Shown here in pieces: positions 1-12,227 of a DNA stretch of 64,000 nt. Below the pieces are notes generated by a model. That model was not told where the DNA came from. It ran no database searches and was given only the letters and a program-made list of their open reading frames with translations. Position numbers and translations under genes: made by a program. The stretch comes from Cheilinus undulatus (lineage: Eukaryota > Chordata > Actinopteri > Labriformes > Labridae), in NCBI RefSeq assembly GCF_018320785.1, contig NC_054867.1:26105855-26169854 (forward strand). The letters are read 5' to 3'. Position 1 is the stretch's first letter; every line of letters begins with the position of its first letter.

Positions 1-1720
1 GCTTTTGGTAAGCGCTTTCGCCTTACCCTTCAAGGTCTTGGCCTGACTCTGAAGCCTGAGGAAACCCTGATCTCATTTGAGCTCTTTGTATACAGCAAGA
101 GACTCTTCTATACCGGTTGCCAGATATCGCAAGCAATCTGTATCATGTTGGAAACAATCATGGGTGGCGTGCGTAGTGCTTGTTTAACCATATTCTCCAC
201 AACACACAAGGCACTATGCCAAGGATTACACCCATTTGCTTACTGGGTAACATTATACTTCATGACTTTGACAGAGTTCTCACCAGCGTACTGTGCCGAA
301 TTGATGACTTAGTAGCCAACAGAACTTTCATGAAGTACAATGATGACCCCACTTTGATCATATCAGCATTTTTGGTGCCTGCCCAAGTTGGAGGTTTCCA
401 GTACGGGTTGCATTCAAAGGTCATCTTATGTAACACTGGGGACCCATTAGTTAGCACTACTGCCAATCTGAAACGGTTGGTAAGAACCGGGCTTTCAGAT
501 TGCACCTGAATATATTTAGCGCAAGATCCTTACTTTTTAAATATCCCTGTGACTAAGAGCCTTTCCAACCAGCTCAAGCAGATGACTCAAATTGCAGTAC
601 TTCAAGGGGCCCAAAACCACATTATCTCAGAGCTCTTCCATGAGAATTTCAAGGAGGAAGATGAGGAAGTGGCAATGTACCTGCTAAACCAGGAGTGTGT
701 CTTCCCACGGCTAGCCCGCGCTACATTTGACTTGCTCCCAACTGGAGAAAGGCAGACCCTTACTGGCATGGTTGAATCAACAAAAACAATTATCAAGAGG
801 GCAGTCGAGGTGGGTACCATAGCGGAATATGATTTATCAGGGCTTCTAGCGTATAAGGACATTCAACTAAATCAGTTCACTGCAGTCCTTAACTCAGACA
901 CGGCAGACTTCAGGCAGAAGGACCTTGATGGGAAGTGTAGTGTAACCATTGCTGAGAATCACGCACGGAATCATGGTCCAACCAACTACGAGGTAGAAAA
1001 CTAGAAGGGCTTGAAACCCCCGATCCATAGAGGACAATGCCTACACTTGGGCCTGGATGCTTGAGGGGATGATCCTAAGGACCCTTGTCATCAGAGCGGT
1101 TTGTGGGCATCCCTTATGTCGGATCTGACACAGATGAGCGCACAGCATTGACACTCCACAAAGTCCCTGGGCTCAGCAGACCAGCACGAAGGGCAGTCTG
1201 GGTCATCATGCTATTCACCTGGATATTTGGATCATCAGTCTATAGCTGGTCAAGGGCAGCATTCACCTTGACTGAGCTGAAGGCACTCACACCTAAACCG
1301 AGCTCAGTGAATACTGCACATAGGTTGCATTAGCGCACTACGCAGACATCATTTGCCACAGCCCAGAACGCCTGTGTGGGCAGGCATGTCATGATCTAAA
1401 ACGACCGCACGGGAGGCTGGGAAGTGTCCCTGGCAGAGGACACAAATGTTATCTATCAGAAGTCTAAGAGAATATAAACTTCTAATTTACTACTTCAGTA
1501 GGATTCTGCATCTGAGAGATGAGAAGAAAATAGATGCTAGCTGCTTCAGGGCATCCCTGATGCTGTGGGCTGAACTCATGACACTGACTGAGGTTAGAAG
1601 ACTTCGAGAGAATCCCATCATACAATGCACTACTTACGTAAATGTAGTTCAGATGTGTTGGGTGGAGCTGGTTTGGATTCATTCGTGATTTCTTGTTGGC
1701 GAGGTGCAAATCTACACCCA
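1..1720 (+). pseudogene. Endogenous L-polymerase fragment of a mononegavirus-like RNA virus
   Basis: Translated pieces keep the order and local motifs of the large (L) protein of non-segmented negative-strand RNA viruses. A KPEET-type stretch lies near 45-70, a GGFQY...TGDP stretch near 385-450, an FPRLA...STKTI stretch near 700-795, a CSVTIAE stretch near 935-957, a PYVGS segment of capping-domain type near 1105-1120, and an SLMLWAEL-type stretch near 1550-1580. The reading is broken. There is a frame change near 180-215, stops near 507 and 1002, frame changes between 1004 and 1085 and again between 1333 and 1446, and a stop at 1686. It is therefore a non-functional fossil, and it starts beyond the left edge. 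No gag, integrase or LTR is seen beside it. The GG..Y...GDP pattern looks closer to the borna-, nyami-, filo- or paramyxovirus side than to rhabdoviruses, but the family is not settled. It lies downstream of the 3' end of dnajc14. Confidence 0.82.
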
Positions 1721-2281
1721 CATGCCACTAAGATGAGTAACACAGACACAGTGAAGCTGCATGGATGTTTATCTTCATGTTGATTGCAGTCATCAATAAA
1801 TTGCTGTCACACTGATTCTGACCCTTTCTTCAAGCATCACTCTGTGTAAGCCTTACACTATCAGCTTTGTACAAATCATAAAAAAAAAAAGAAAAAATAA
1901 ATGAAGTGTTAAAATGCAGGTGAAAAAAATCATGCATTGCAGGATTTGGCAGGAAATTATGAGAGGAAAATGTTTTTTTAGAGCATCCTGATAAAGACTT
2001 CAATGCAAAGGCTACAGTCGTCTTAAAGACCAACAAAAGATAAGGTGAAATGAGAGATAAAGCACCATGACCTACATGTCTTTAACCCCTTCAGTTCTTG
2101 TATTCAGTTTGCAGGCTCCTCCTCAGGAACCTCTCTGCTCTGGCTGATCTGACTGCAGCCTGACACACAAGAATCTCCTCCAGATAAGGTCCTGGCATGC
2201 CAACAGGCAGTCGAGAGACAAGCATGGCCATTATTCATTGTGTCCTTGTGTTGTGACGTTACACTAAGAGGTCTGAACACT
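1721..2281 (-). other. 3' flank / probable 3' UTR of dnajc14
   Basis: AT-rich sequence between the viral fossil and the dnajc14 stop codon, with an A-rich tract at about 1880-1897. No coding potential or structural RNA was recognised. Much of it is probably dnajc14 3' UTR. I found no clear canonical poly(A) signal on the minus strand here, so the transcript end is not fixed. Confidence 0.45.
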
Positions 2282-5200
2282 TCACCTCTGGAAGGGTTTG
2301 CGAACCTTCTTCCTCCTCCTCGGGGGTTTACCACTGTCAGCCCATGTCTCACTGGACTCTGGCCGGTGACTCCCCGGCATGAAGAAACCGGTCTGACCTG
2401 CGGGAGGGGAGAAGGGGGGTGCTCCAGCACCGGGTGGGTGGTGTTGGGTTGGTCCTGAGGGGAAGAAGCCCCCGTTGGCAGCCATGTCATTAGGAGGTGC
2501 TCCCTTGAAGATGCGGTTGAAGAAGTCCTGCAGGTCTGCAGGGTTGGTGGGACCTTGAGGCTGCTCTGAGGGCGTCCTGAGGGGTAACGTTGGAACATTA
2601 AGAAAACTTAGGTGCCAAGACTCGAACCAAATGTTCCCTCTGTTTTCAGGGATGATTATGCAATAACAACATGAATACAATAAATCATATGGTCGTAAAT
2701 ACACCAGGACTATCATTATATTTACACAAAACAGCTAACATACAGATGAGGATGAAATTATTAGACCCCTATGAAAATTTCAATTTATTAGAAGTATTTC
2801 CCAAGTGCCGTTAAACAGAGCAAATCAACAGCTTTTCCAAACATCCTACTTTTATCTGGATGCTTGCATTATTTTACTTTGCAAATAGAAACAAAATTAT
2901 TTCTCAAAATACAATAACTACCAGAGTCAGAATTATTAGTTCCCCAAATGCTAATAGTCAGTTGTGTTTCCTTTTTGCAGGATAACAGCCTGCACTCATT
3001 TGTTGTAGTTATCAACAAGTTTCAGACTCATCTACTGAGAAGGCCCTACCCATTCTTCTTTGGTGGATCTGTCCAGCTCCTCCAGATTTGATGATCTTCT
3101 GGCATGAACCCTGGTCTTCAATTCACCCCACAGATTTTCAATAGGATACAAGTCAGGGCTTTTTACAGGCCAGTCAATAACGCTCACTTAGGTCTTCTGG
3201 AGGTAGTTCTTCACCAGGAGCGACGTATGTTATGAGTTGTTGTGTTTGAAAACAAAGCAATATTACAGTTCCAGCTTTGTTGCAGACGGCTTGAGGTTTT
3301 CTTTCAAATTTGTTCACATTCCTTCTTTTTTCATGAGTCCTTCCACCTTTACAAGATTTTCAGCTCCAGACGCACTGAAGCATTCCCACAGCATAATACT
3401 CCCACTGCTATGTTTCACAGAGAGAGGATGGTGTTCTCCCTGCTGTCTCCAAACATAAACAGCATCTCTGTGGCCAAAGAGCTCTAGTTTGTTCTCATCT
3501 GGCCAAAGGGCAGGCTTCCAGTATGCATAATCATTCTCCATGTCAGCCTTAGCAGTCTTCAGTCTCAGTTGAAGGTGTGTCTTCTGCAGAAGTGGAGTTG
3601 TTCTTGGTCTGAAATCTGGCAGTCCATTCTTGTGCAGGGCTCTAGTGATGGTCTTCATTGAGACTACAGTCCCTGACTTGGCTAAGTCATTCACATCTTG
3701 TTAGCTGTTCTTGGGTCTTTAGACAAATCTATCACTAGTTTTCTTTTCATTCTGAAATCTTTCTCTTCCTGCCTCTGCCACTCTTGTTCTGTATTGTGCA
3801 GCTCTTTTTGAATTTCTTAATGAAACTCAGTGATAACTTTATTTATCCTTCCTCCTGCTTTTTTTGAGCATCAACAATTCTTTTTCAAAAGTCTAAACTG
3901 ATTTATTTTGTTTTTGCCAAGATGCTTTCTCCAGTTCCAGCTCAAACCCTTACTGAAGTTTTTCTATTGTGTGTAAACTGGAAGATAACCCTCAGTTTCA
4001 GCTTGATTTTACAAGCTTTGAGTATTACCAAGTTAAAGCACACCATTGCACAACACTGGTTTGTGCTATGGCTCAACAAAAAGGTCAGTTTGAAATGGGG
4101 CTAATAATTTAGACCCTTGTAAGTTTTTTTTTCTTTTGTGAAATCATTTTATTTCTATGTGCAAAGTAAAATAAAGTAAGCATCCAAAATATAACTAGGA
4201 TGTTTGATAAAGCTGTGTTAGAAAAACTCTATTTAACAGCACTTGGGAAATACTTTATAGATACAGGCACAAAAGGAGGCATCACTTGCCTCTTCCACTT
4301 AATACTTTATTGTGAAAATTATGTATTTTGTGTTTTACAATATGACTTTTTGACATAATTACCTATTTTTGATTTTGTAGTAAAGAAATATTTTAAATGA
4401 CAAATAAGATCTAATATATTTATATGTAATTTATATGTAGTAAAACACTATACCTTGTGTAAGATTGCACTTCCTCACTACCATCCACATTGCTCTAGTT
4501 ATTCTGTTTTATAGTCATTTTAATCTCCTGCTGTTCTCAGTTTTCTGAATAACTTTAATAATAATTTCAGTGTTCTCTGTGTGCATTTTATTCTCTAATG
4601 TCATTTCAAAGTTGATCTAATTTACCAAAGGGGTTAAAAATGTATCTATAACATTACATTTTATAAACATTTATACCTTTTGTAAGAAAATGTACGATAC
4701 AAAATATCTAAATTGTGTCCTGAATTCTGCTTTGGTAACTGTAACATCATACACTGCAATATCTGCTAAAAAGCTATGAGTATACATCAATTTTTTATGT
4801 ATCCGAGGCAAAATGTGGACCTTACTGAGCCAGAAGAGGATGAATAGTTTACACTTAATATTGGAGTAAAAAGCACGACAACAGGAGGTCACCTTGTTTC
4901 CCTGACAACCTGTTTCATTTGAAGGGACGTACCTGTTTCGTGTGGAGCTGCTGCTGTTTTTTGAACCAAAGGAGATGTGATAGGGCACTCGGTGTGTGTC
5001 AGGAGAGATGCCTATCCTCTGGCAGCCAGCCCACTCTGAAACATGACATCGTCACAGCAGGTCCCATGACTGAGTTTTTTCACACTCACTGAGATAAATG
5101 TGCTCATGCAAAATACAAAACCAGTAATCTGATGGTAATCTGACATTCACCTGTTATATCATACACCTTGCCATCCATGCAAGCGAAGTACGTGATACGC

Positions 5201-7228
5201 AGGCCCAGCATGCTGGATTCGGCCCACAAATCCCCCTCCTCAGCGCTATGGCAACGGTTGCATTCAGCACAGAAACGGGCCTCTGCAGGTTCACGATCCA
5301 TCTCGAACCGCCTGCACACACGACCGGAAACAAGACTGTGGTAAAAATCTGCTACACAACATGATTCAGCTGTTTGACTGCAATCTGAGGAAATGTTGTG
5401 CACTGGTTCGGTGTGTTATAAAAGGTTGTGTAACAACATACTTGTGTTTGCCTTCACACTTGGTGCACATCATTGTGTTCATGGCCTCCTTCAGGTCATC
5501 CTGCAGCTTAGTGAGAAACTCGTTCATGGACTTTGAGAGCTCGGTCGCTGCCATGCGTTTCCTGTGTATAAATTAAATAGACAAAACATGCATGAGTCAT
5601 TAAAACACACAAAGTCAATACACAATTATACTTTAGTATGAGTTAAGAAGAAAACTGTGTTAACCCTGAAACAGTGGACCAAAGACACTTCCAAAACATT
5701 CTGTTTAGAATCACTTCAACCTCAAAACAGATTCATTTCAGGTTTATTTTGCTGTGCAACCTTTACTTCCTGTGACGATAACTGTTTTCTCTTTACTCAC
5801 AGCTCATACTCTCGTCGTGTCTCTGGGTTACTGACAATATCCCAGGCAGCCCTCAGCACTTTGAACGCCTCTCCAGCTCGTGGGTGTTTATTCTTGTCTG
5901 GATGCACCTGAAAGAGAAAGGACAGGAAGAGGTTGCATGACTAAACGAGAAATATTCAACCTCAGAATTTGTATATTAGTCATTAATTCAGGCATTTATT
6001 AGCTGGAATTCTCACTAAGCTTCACACACACCTGGACAGCCAGCTGTCTGTAGGCCTTCTTCAGCTCTGCTTCAGTGGCGTGTACCTCCACACCGAGCAC
6101 TGTAAAGGGGTCCAGCTCATCTTCAGGTACCTCAGCTAAGGCCAGCAGTCTCTCCAGCTCCTGGCCTGGCTGTCCTCTCCCTGCTCTGCCTGGTGACTCA
6201 GGACTCATTGGTGGTACATGTCCTTCCCTTCTGAACCTGCTGCGAACTCTCTCCAGCAGAGACAGCACCCTCTTCCAAAACTTTGACTCCTGAAAAGCTG
6301 TCAAATAGCGCTTTCCCCTCTCACCGGTGAGGCGGACAAACACACCCTTTGCCCACTGGGAGCCGAGAATAACCAAAGCACAAAAAAGTCTCATACAAGA
6401 AAAGGAAGCTGTCTTTACCCACTTTGCAGACCTCACAGTTTTATCAACTAGATCTTTTCCCGTGCTTTTTGTCCATTTTACAAACCGACTAGCATCTGCC
6501 TTCATTCCTGCAATATCCGTCATCTTATTGACAAGCTGCTGACCAAAATGATAAAGTTTTATACCTCCAGTTTCCACACCGACTCCACAGTTGTGAGTTA
6601 ATGTGACAATAATCTCAATCAACATGTGGACACAGGAGATGCACCAGAAGCTCACAGACTCTGACAGCATCTCCTTGAAAGCCATGATGAGCTGGTTGCC
6701 TGTCCGCCTTCTGCCTCGGTTTTGCTGATGATGGTGGTGATTGCGCCGGCGGGTTTGCTTGTGTCGGCCTCCACCTGACATAACATTTCCTCTATGAAAC
6801 GAGGAAAATGCACTTTGACTGCTCTGCTCTGAAAATGATCCGCTGCTTCTTAGTTTGCATTTCCTCCCTGATCCTGTGCTCCTCCAACCAGACTCTCCAT
6901 TCATGTGCTGCTCTTTTGCAGCTTCATCCTCTTCTTGATTTATAACATGGAAGTTCTCGTGATCTGCACTACTTTCATGATCGAACCCATCTGAGGCCTC
7001 CTCAGTATCCTCTTTGGCCTCTGTAGATCCACAATACTCTGCGTCTCCAATCCCAGAGTCATGTGTAGTGGCTGGATTTATGGTGTCCTGAGAGTTAAGA
7101 TAGGCTGTTTTGTCCTCTTGCTCAAGGTCAGGCTCCCACTGAGCCAACTTCAGGGATTCACCTTCAGGGATCTCCTCCTCAGCCTCTGTCACTCCGGCCA
7201 TCTCCTTCAGGCCTGCTTCTCTTTCCAT
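2282..7228 (-). CDS. dnajc14: DnaJ homologue subfamily C member 14
   Basis: ER-membrane J-domain co-chaperone that stimulates Hsp70; in mammals also called DRiP78, with a reported role in dopamine-receptor export. Six coding exons were read on the minus strand: 7228-6032, 5907-5801, 5561-5442, 5311-5151, 5035-4933 and 2576-2282 (stop TGA). All junctions are GT-AG and phases agree, giving about 660 residues against about 700 in human. The start is the ATG at 7228-7226; the open frame extends upstream only to a TTG. The N-terminal third is acidic and low-complexity, followed by an Arg/His-rich patch. Hydrophobic stretches are near [17 protein letters not shown] and [11 protein letters not shown]. 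The J domain begins near residue 370 with LGVE...KKAYRQLA and has HPD at 401-403, just after the first splice. CTKC and CAEC pairs form a zinc-binding region. The C-terminus [12 protein letters not shown] is the family signature. A dead Tc1 element occupies the last intron. Confidence 0.95.
2789..4258 (-). mobile_element. Tc1-like DNA transposon, decayed, in the last dnajc14 intron
   Basis: Imperfect terminal inverted repeats of about 160 bp lie at about 2789-2945 and 4090-4258; the outer end reads AGTATTTCCCAAGTGC on both sides. The minus strand between them carries Tc1 transposase remains. A readable stretch at 3694-3314 shows [26 protein letters not shown] and an SIMLW motif. A C-terminal part near 3240-2990 carries the SPDLxPIENLW motif but is interrupted by stops. 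It is non-autonomous now. It lies in the same orientation as the host gene, between exons 4933 and 2576, and lengthens the intron to about 2.4 kb. Confidence 0.88.
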
Positions 7229-8660
7229 GTTACTTACAGCAGTTTGATTCAAGTGCTGTGAAATTTCAATCTCATCGCAGAGAATGTCCTAGATCCATAA
7301 TCTGCGACATTTTCCCCAGACTCTTATAAAACTGCGAGACTGGGGAATACCAAGGGCCAGACTCAGGTCCACCATATCAGCAGCCACATACAGGTTCAAA
7401 AGACTTTGGTACAATTCACATCATTCACCATGCCTCACCTGCAAAAGGAACAGAGTTACCAAATCAGTGCTTAAACCAATATTGCTCTTAATCAGAATTC
7501 AAAAGGAAAGATACAATTTCAGTATTAACAGTCATTTTGTTCTGTTATCTATCGTTTAAATGGCAGTAAATCGAATGTTAGAGCAGGACTTTGTCATATT
7601 TCTGATAACTGTAAACTATGACAGTTTAACAGCCCTCCTAAATTTGATCAATTAGTAGAAGAAATATATTATTTACATGATTTACGGATCACTTAAACCC
7701 TTCTCATGCTGCTTCCTATACTATCAAGACTGTGATTCAAAGCGACATTTCGGACCCACACTGTTTACCAAAACAAGCACCTGAAGAAAATTATAAATTC
7801 AGAATGAATAAGGTCATTCATTAATGATTAACTACACATAAATCCCTTTATCCGTCCACTTTTAAAGTAAGAACGAGGTAAAGGTGATGAAACCATAGCT
7901 GTGACACAGACGTAGTGTAACAGTTTACATTCATTAACACTGCTTTTCTTGTTTGCTAATTTTGTCAGCTAAAGAGAATCAGGGTATCTCAACCTGGACT
8001 GCATGGTTCGACCTTTAGGAAATCTCCTAAAAGTGAGCTAGACTAATACAGCACATCGTTTTCCCTTCCGATGATCAACCAGCAAGACTATTTTGATCTT
8101 AATCAGCCAATAACAACAATACCAGGTGTTTTAAAGACGGCTAATGCTAGCAGACAGCAAATGTGTTAGCATGAGGAAGCAGCCAGCCAACATGATGACA
8201 GACAGGCGCTACGGAGACTAAAATTAGCATGCATCTGGCTTCCTAATCAGGCGATATTCGACTACATAAGACCTCACACCAGATTTATAACACGGCACAG
8301 CAACTGTTAACACAAACAGCAAACATGCGAGGAGCTAATTGTTAGCAGAAAACAGGAGTTAGCAGGACGAGCTAACGTATAAACGGCTATTTCCCCTTCC
8401 TGTAGGGTTTAACCAGTAAGCTAAAGAATGTTTTTGTCACAGGACGAGTCTAGTTAAAACCTTAATTATTCTGCATTTTGCATTTAAACAAACCAGGTGG
8501 TACATATACCTCTCAGATAAGTGTGTAACCTTGTTTGTTAACAGACAGCCAAGTGCCCGTGTTGTTTTTTTTTTTTTTCAGCCACTTCTTCTTCTTCTCC
8601 TCCTTTTCCTACTTTCTTCCAGTTTCATCTTCCTCCTCCCTCCTCCTCCTTCTTCTTCGT
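7229..8660 (-). promoter_or_regulatory. 5' UTR, first intron and promoter region of dnajc14
   Basis: A splice-acceptor-like TCCTTTTGCAG ends at 7439, so the first coding exon probably begins at 7438 with about 210 bases of 5' UTR. Upstream sequence to about 8500 reads as intron, with TAGC-rich stretches near 8140-8370 of a type common in fish intergenic DNA. A polypyrimidine block at about 8560-8660 (read on plus) is next to the likely transcription start. No TATA box was recognised, so the start is inferred only. Confidence 0.4.
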
Positions 8661-8819
8661 TGTTTTTCCCAAAGCGGTAATTAACTCTACAGGAGCACTA
8701 CTGCCACCCACTGATTTAAATGCAAAGCCTCTAATAATAACAAAAATGCTGTTTTTGTTCATTTTCCTAATTAATCGTAAAATTGTGTATAGGAATATGA
8801 TACAGGAATATGGTGGACC

Positions 8820-9800
8820 GTAAGTGCAAAGTCTGAAACACTTTTACAACTTACAAAAAAATATATAAAGTTCGATACAAAATGTGAAAAAAAAATTTTG
8901 AAAAAATTTAAGGGCAAAACACCACTGCAAATCTTAAAATAAAAAGTCTGGTACAACATTAAAAAGTCTGAAACACTTAAATTAAACTTGAAATACATTG
9001 ACAAAATCCAAAACAGAATTTAAAAAAAAATGTACAAAAAGTTCAATAAAAAATACATCATTTTTAGCACTTTATACTTTTAGCAAACTTAAAGAAAAAA
9101 TGTACAAAGTCCCATAAAACATCTGACACATTTTCACAAAATCTGAAAAAATTAACAAAGTTCGGTACAACATTACAAAGCTTGACACACTCGTTTAAAG
9201 AACTGAAAAAAATCAACAAATTCCAATACAATATAACAAAGTCTGAAACTATTTTACAAAAATAGAAACGTATGTACAAAGTCCAATACAAAATTAAAAA
9301 GTCTGAAACAAAATTTGAAACAAATTAACAAAAATTTCCAATAATAAATTGAAAGACTGAAATACTTTTACAAAACTAAAAAAAAACACAGAAATTCTGA
9401 CAGAGTTCAACAAACTTGAAAAATTTTAAAAATTCTGTTACATAATTTCAAACAAATTTACAAAAAGTCCAATAAAAAGTACAAGGCCTGGAAGACTTAT
9501 ACAAAACTTGATACAAACTTACAAAGTCCAATACAGAATTTCAAACAAATTTACAAGACCAATAAAAGATTCAAAGACTGAAGTGCTTTTACAAAACTTA
9601 AAAAAAAAAGTCCAATACAAATTTAGAAAGTCACACTTTTACAAAACCTGAAACCAATTTACAAAGACTGGAACACTTTTACAGAATTTGAAACATATTT
9701 AAAGAGTTCGGTACAATATTACTAAATCTGAAAAACTTTTACAAAATTTGAAACATATTTACAAAGTTCGGTACAATATTACAAAGTCTGAAACACTTTA
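8820..9800. repeat. AT-rich minisatellite: 20-bp unit in a 60-bp higher-order period
   Basis: About 1 kb of diverged tandem repeat. At the well-preserved right end three related 20-mers alternate: ACAAAGTCTGAAACACTTTT, ACAAAATTTGAAACATATTT and ACAAAGTTCGGTACAATATT. GTTCGGTACAATATT starts at 9706 and again 60 bases later. Towards the left, copies are more diverged and contain small indels. Open frames across the array on either strand are by-products of the repeat. It sits between the divergent genes dnajc14 and nab2. Confidence 0.9.
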
Positions 9801-10345
9801 AATTTGGGTCACTGCCAGCATTTGGTGCATCTCCTTTCCATAAGATACCATGGTTTGTAAATTTGTCTCAGCTCATGTTAAAGTGTTTCGTTTTATGAAT
9901 TTGATTTGGAAAAAGTACATTTGTGTCATACATTTATAAAAAGTGTTTTCAAACCAAATACACACAAGTTTGATTTCTTTCTTTTCAGCTCAAGATTCAA
10001 GCTAAAGCTGAGGGGAAGAAAATCCTACTCTGTCTTCAGCCTATTGATTTGAGAAGGCTGTAAATGCCTTTTCCATTCCATCTAGGCTCTGTAACGCCTA
10101 GTTCACCTACCTATTGGCTCCTGGTGGCTGTATGGATCAGTAAATGTCCCACACTCTTTGTCTCTTTGATCACAGTATTGGAGCTGCAAAAATGTGGGGA
10201 ACTTTACGCTGATGCCATTACACAAGGAACATCCTGGGTGTCGTTGACCATGTGGGTATCACATCCTTCCATGTATTTTCCTCAAGTACACAAAAAGACA
10301 AATATGTAGCTTCTCTTAATTTAACTCCTTATGTCTTTTTATAAC
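9801..10345. other. Intergenic, nothing recognised
   Basis: Unique-looking AT-rich sequence. A plus-strand open frame at 10064-10309 has no recognisable motif and is probably chance. Confidence 0.4.
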
Positions 10346-11714
10346 AGAGTGAAATTTTAAAGTCTTTATTGCTTTTAATTGTAATGATTACGGCTTACAG
10401 TTAATGAAAAGGTAATTTTCAGTATCTCATAAATTTAAGAAAAAAACAAAAAAATTCTATTCTGTAAACTAATGGTGTCTCACTCTAATCAGCTAATCAA
10501 CTCAAAACACCTGCAAAGGTTTCCTGAGCCTTTAAATGGTCTCAGTCTGGGTCAGTAGGCTACACAATCATGGGGAAGACTGCTGATATGACAGATGTCC
10601 AGAAGACAGTAACTGACAGCCTACAAGGAGGGTAAGCAACATTAAGTCATTGCTGAAAGAGCAAACTGTCCACAGAGTGCTGTATCAGAGCACATTAATA
10701 GAAAGTTGAGTGGGAGGAAAAAGTGTGGTAGATAAAGGTAAACAAGCAACAGGCATAACCGCAACCTTGTGAGCATTGTGAAATGAAACTCATTCAAAAA
10801 TTTGGGGGAGCTTCACAAGGAGTGGACTGCAGCTGGAGTCAGCGCTTCAAGAGCCACCATGCACAGACGTATCCAGGACATGGACTACAAATGTTGCATT
10901 CCTTGTGTCAAGCCTCTCCTGAACCAGAGACAAATCAGAGGCGTCTTAACTGGGCGAAAAGGACTGGAAAATTTCTCAGTGGTCCAAAGTCCTCTTTTCA
11001 GATAAAAGTACATTTTGCATATCATTTGGAAATCAAGGTCCCAGAGTCTAGAGGAGGATCAGGGAGGCAGAGAATCTAAGATGCTTGAAGTCTGGTGTAA
11101 AGTTTCTACAGTCAGTGATGGCCTGGGGTGCCACATCATCTGCTGGTGTTGGTCCCCCGTGTTTTCTAAAGTCCAGAGTCAAAGCAGCTATTTACCAGGA
11201 AATTTTAGAGCCCTTCATGCTTCCTTCTGCTGACAAGTTTTATGGAGATATGGATTTCCCTTTCTGGCAGGACTTGGCACCTGCCAAAAGTACCAAAAGC
11301 TGATTATAGGACTATGATATTCCTGTGCTTGACTGGCCAGCAATCTCACCGGACCTGAACCCCATAAAGAATCTACGTGTTATTGTCAAGAGGAAGATTT
11401 AAGACACCCAACCCAAAAATGCAGACAAGTTGAAGTTTGGTATAAAACCAAGCTTGGCTTCATAACATCTCAGCAGTGCCACAGACTGATTGCCACCGTG
11501 CCACACTGCATTGATGTAGTAATTCATGCAAAAGGAGACCCAGCCATGTACTGAGTGAATCTAAATGAACATACTTTTAAGAGGGCCAACATTTCTGTGT
11601 TAAAAATAGTTTTTATTGGTCTTATGTCATATTCTAATTTTGGGGGTTTTCATTGATTATAAGTCATTATCATCAAAATGAAAAAAATAAAAACTTTAAA
11701 TTTTTCACTCTGTG
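10346..11714 (+). mobile_element. Tc1-like DNA transposon, decayed
   Basis: Inverted ends start with CAGAGTGAAA at about 10346 and on the reverse strand at about 11714, continuing imperfectly for about 70 bases. The plus strand carries fragments of a Tc1-like transposase in changing frames: KEWTAAGVSASRATMHRR near 10822-10870, a central part near 10900-11100, VMAWGA near 11120, FWQDLAPA near 11263-11290 and an SPDLNP-type segment near 11350. Frameshifts and stops make it a non-coding relic. It lies between the minisatellite and the nab2 promoter. Confidence 0.85.
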
Positions 11715-12190
11715 AGTAATGAAACTATATAATCTGGGTTTCACGTTTTAAATTTGGTCTAATTAATTGAGATGCAGTCATTGTGTGTCTTCTGGTATAT
11801 AGCACAATGATTATTATAAAACATGGACCACTGGTCTGGTTTGTCCACCAGTGAAATACCATTGGAAACCTTTAACTATTTAAAGATGCAGTCGTTTGAC
11901 TCAAATATTTGTGCTAAGTGTGCAAAAAAAAAAAAAAAAAAAGACTAGATAGGCAATGATGGCAATGGAACAGTAAATTTCAGATTGGCAACTGATCCTA
12001 GAATGTGCAAGAGCAGAAATTTCAAGATGCTGAAGGGTTTAGTTTTACTCCTCACTAATATTCTTGGTGATTTTATAAGCGTATTTATATGGACTATCCC
12101 TTTAAGGTTATCCAAAAAAAAGTGAAATCAGCACTAAAAAGTAGGTAGCATATGAGTTTCACATGTCCTCCTAATAATGGATAACCACCC
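11715..12190. other. nab2 upstream region
   Basis: AT-rich upstream DNA with a run of about 19 A at 11924-11942. No coding sequence or repeat family was recognised apart from the A tract. Confidence 0.4.
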
Positions 12191-12196
12191 ACCTCC

Positions 12197-12205
12197 TATA
12201 AAAAG
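12197..12205 (+). promoter_or_regulatory. nab2 core promoter TATA box
   Basis: TATAAAAAG followed by GG lies upstream of GC-richer sequence leading into the nab2 untranslated exons. Transcription would be expected to start near 12225-12230. A CCAAT motif near 12522 and a GC-rich CCGCCCCCG near 12480 lie downstream, so an additional start further in is possible. Confidence 0.6.
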
Positions 12206-12227
12206 GGAATCACTCCTTAGTAAACAA

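Noticed and set aside
7226-7252. Start of dnajc14 eight codons upstream
   Set aside because: The upstream codon is TTG, not ATG; the first ATG in frame is at 7228-7226.
8771-9291. Minus-strand open frames over the minisatellite
   Set aside because: They are a by-product of a stop-poor tandem repeat and have no independent coding evidence.
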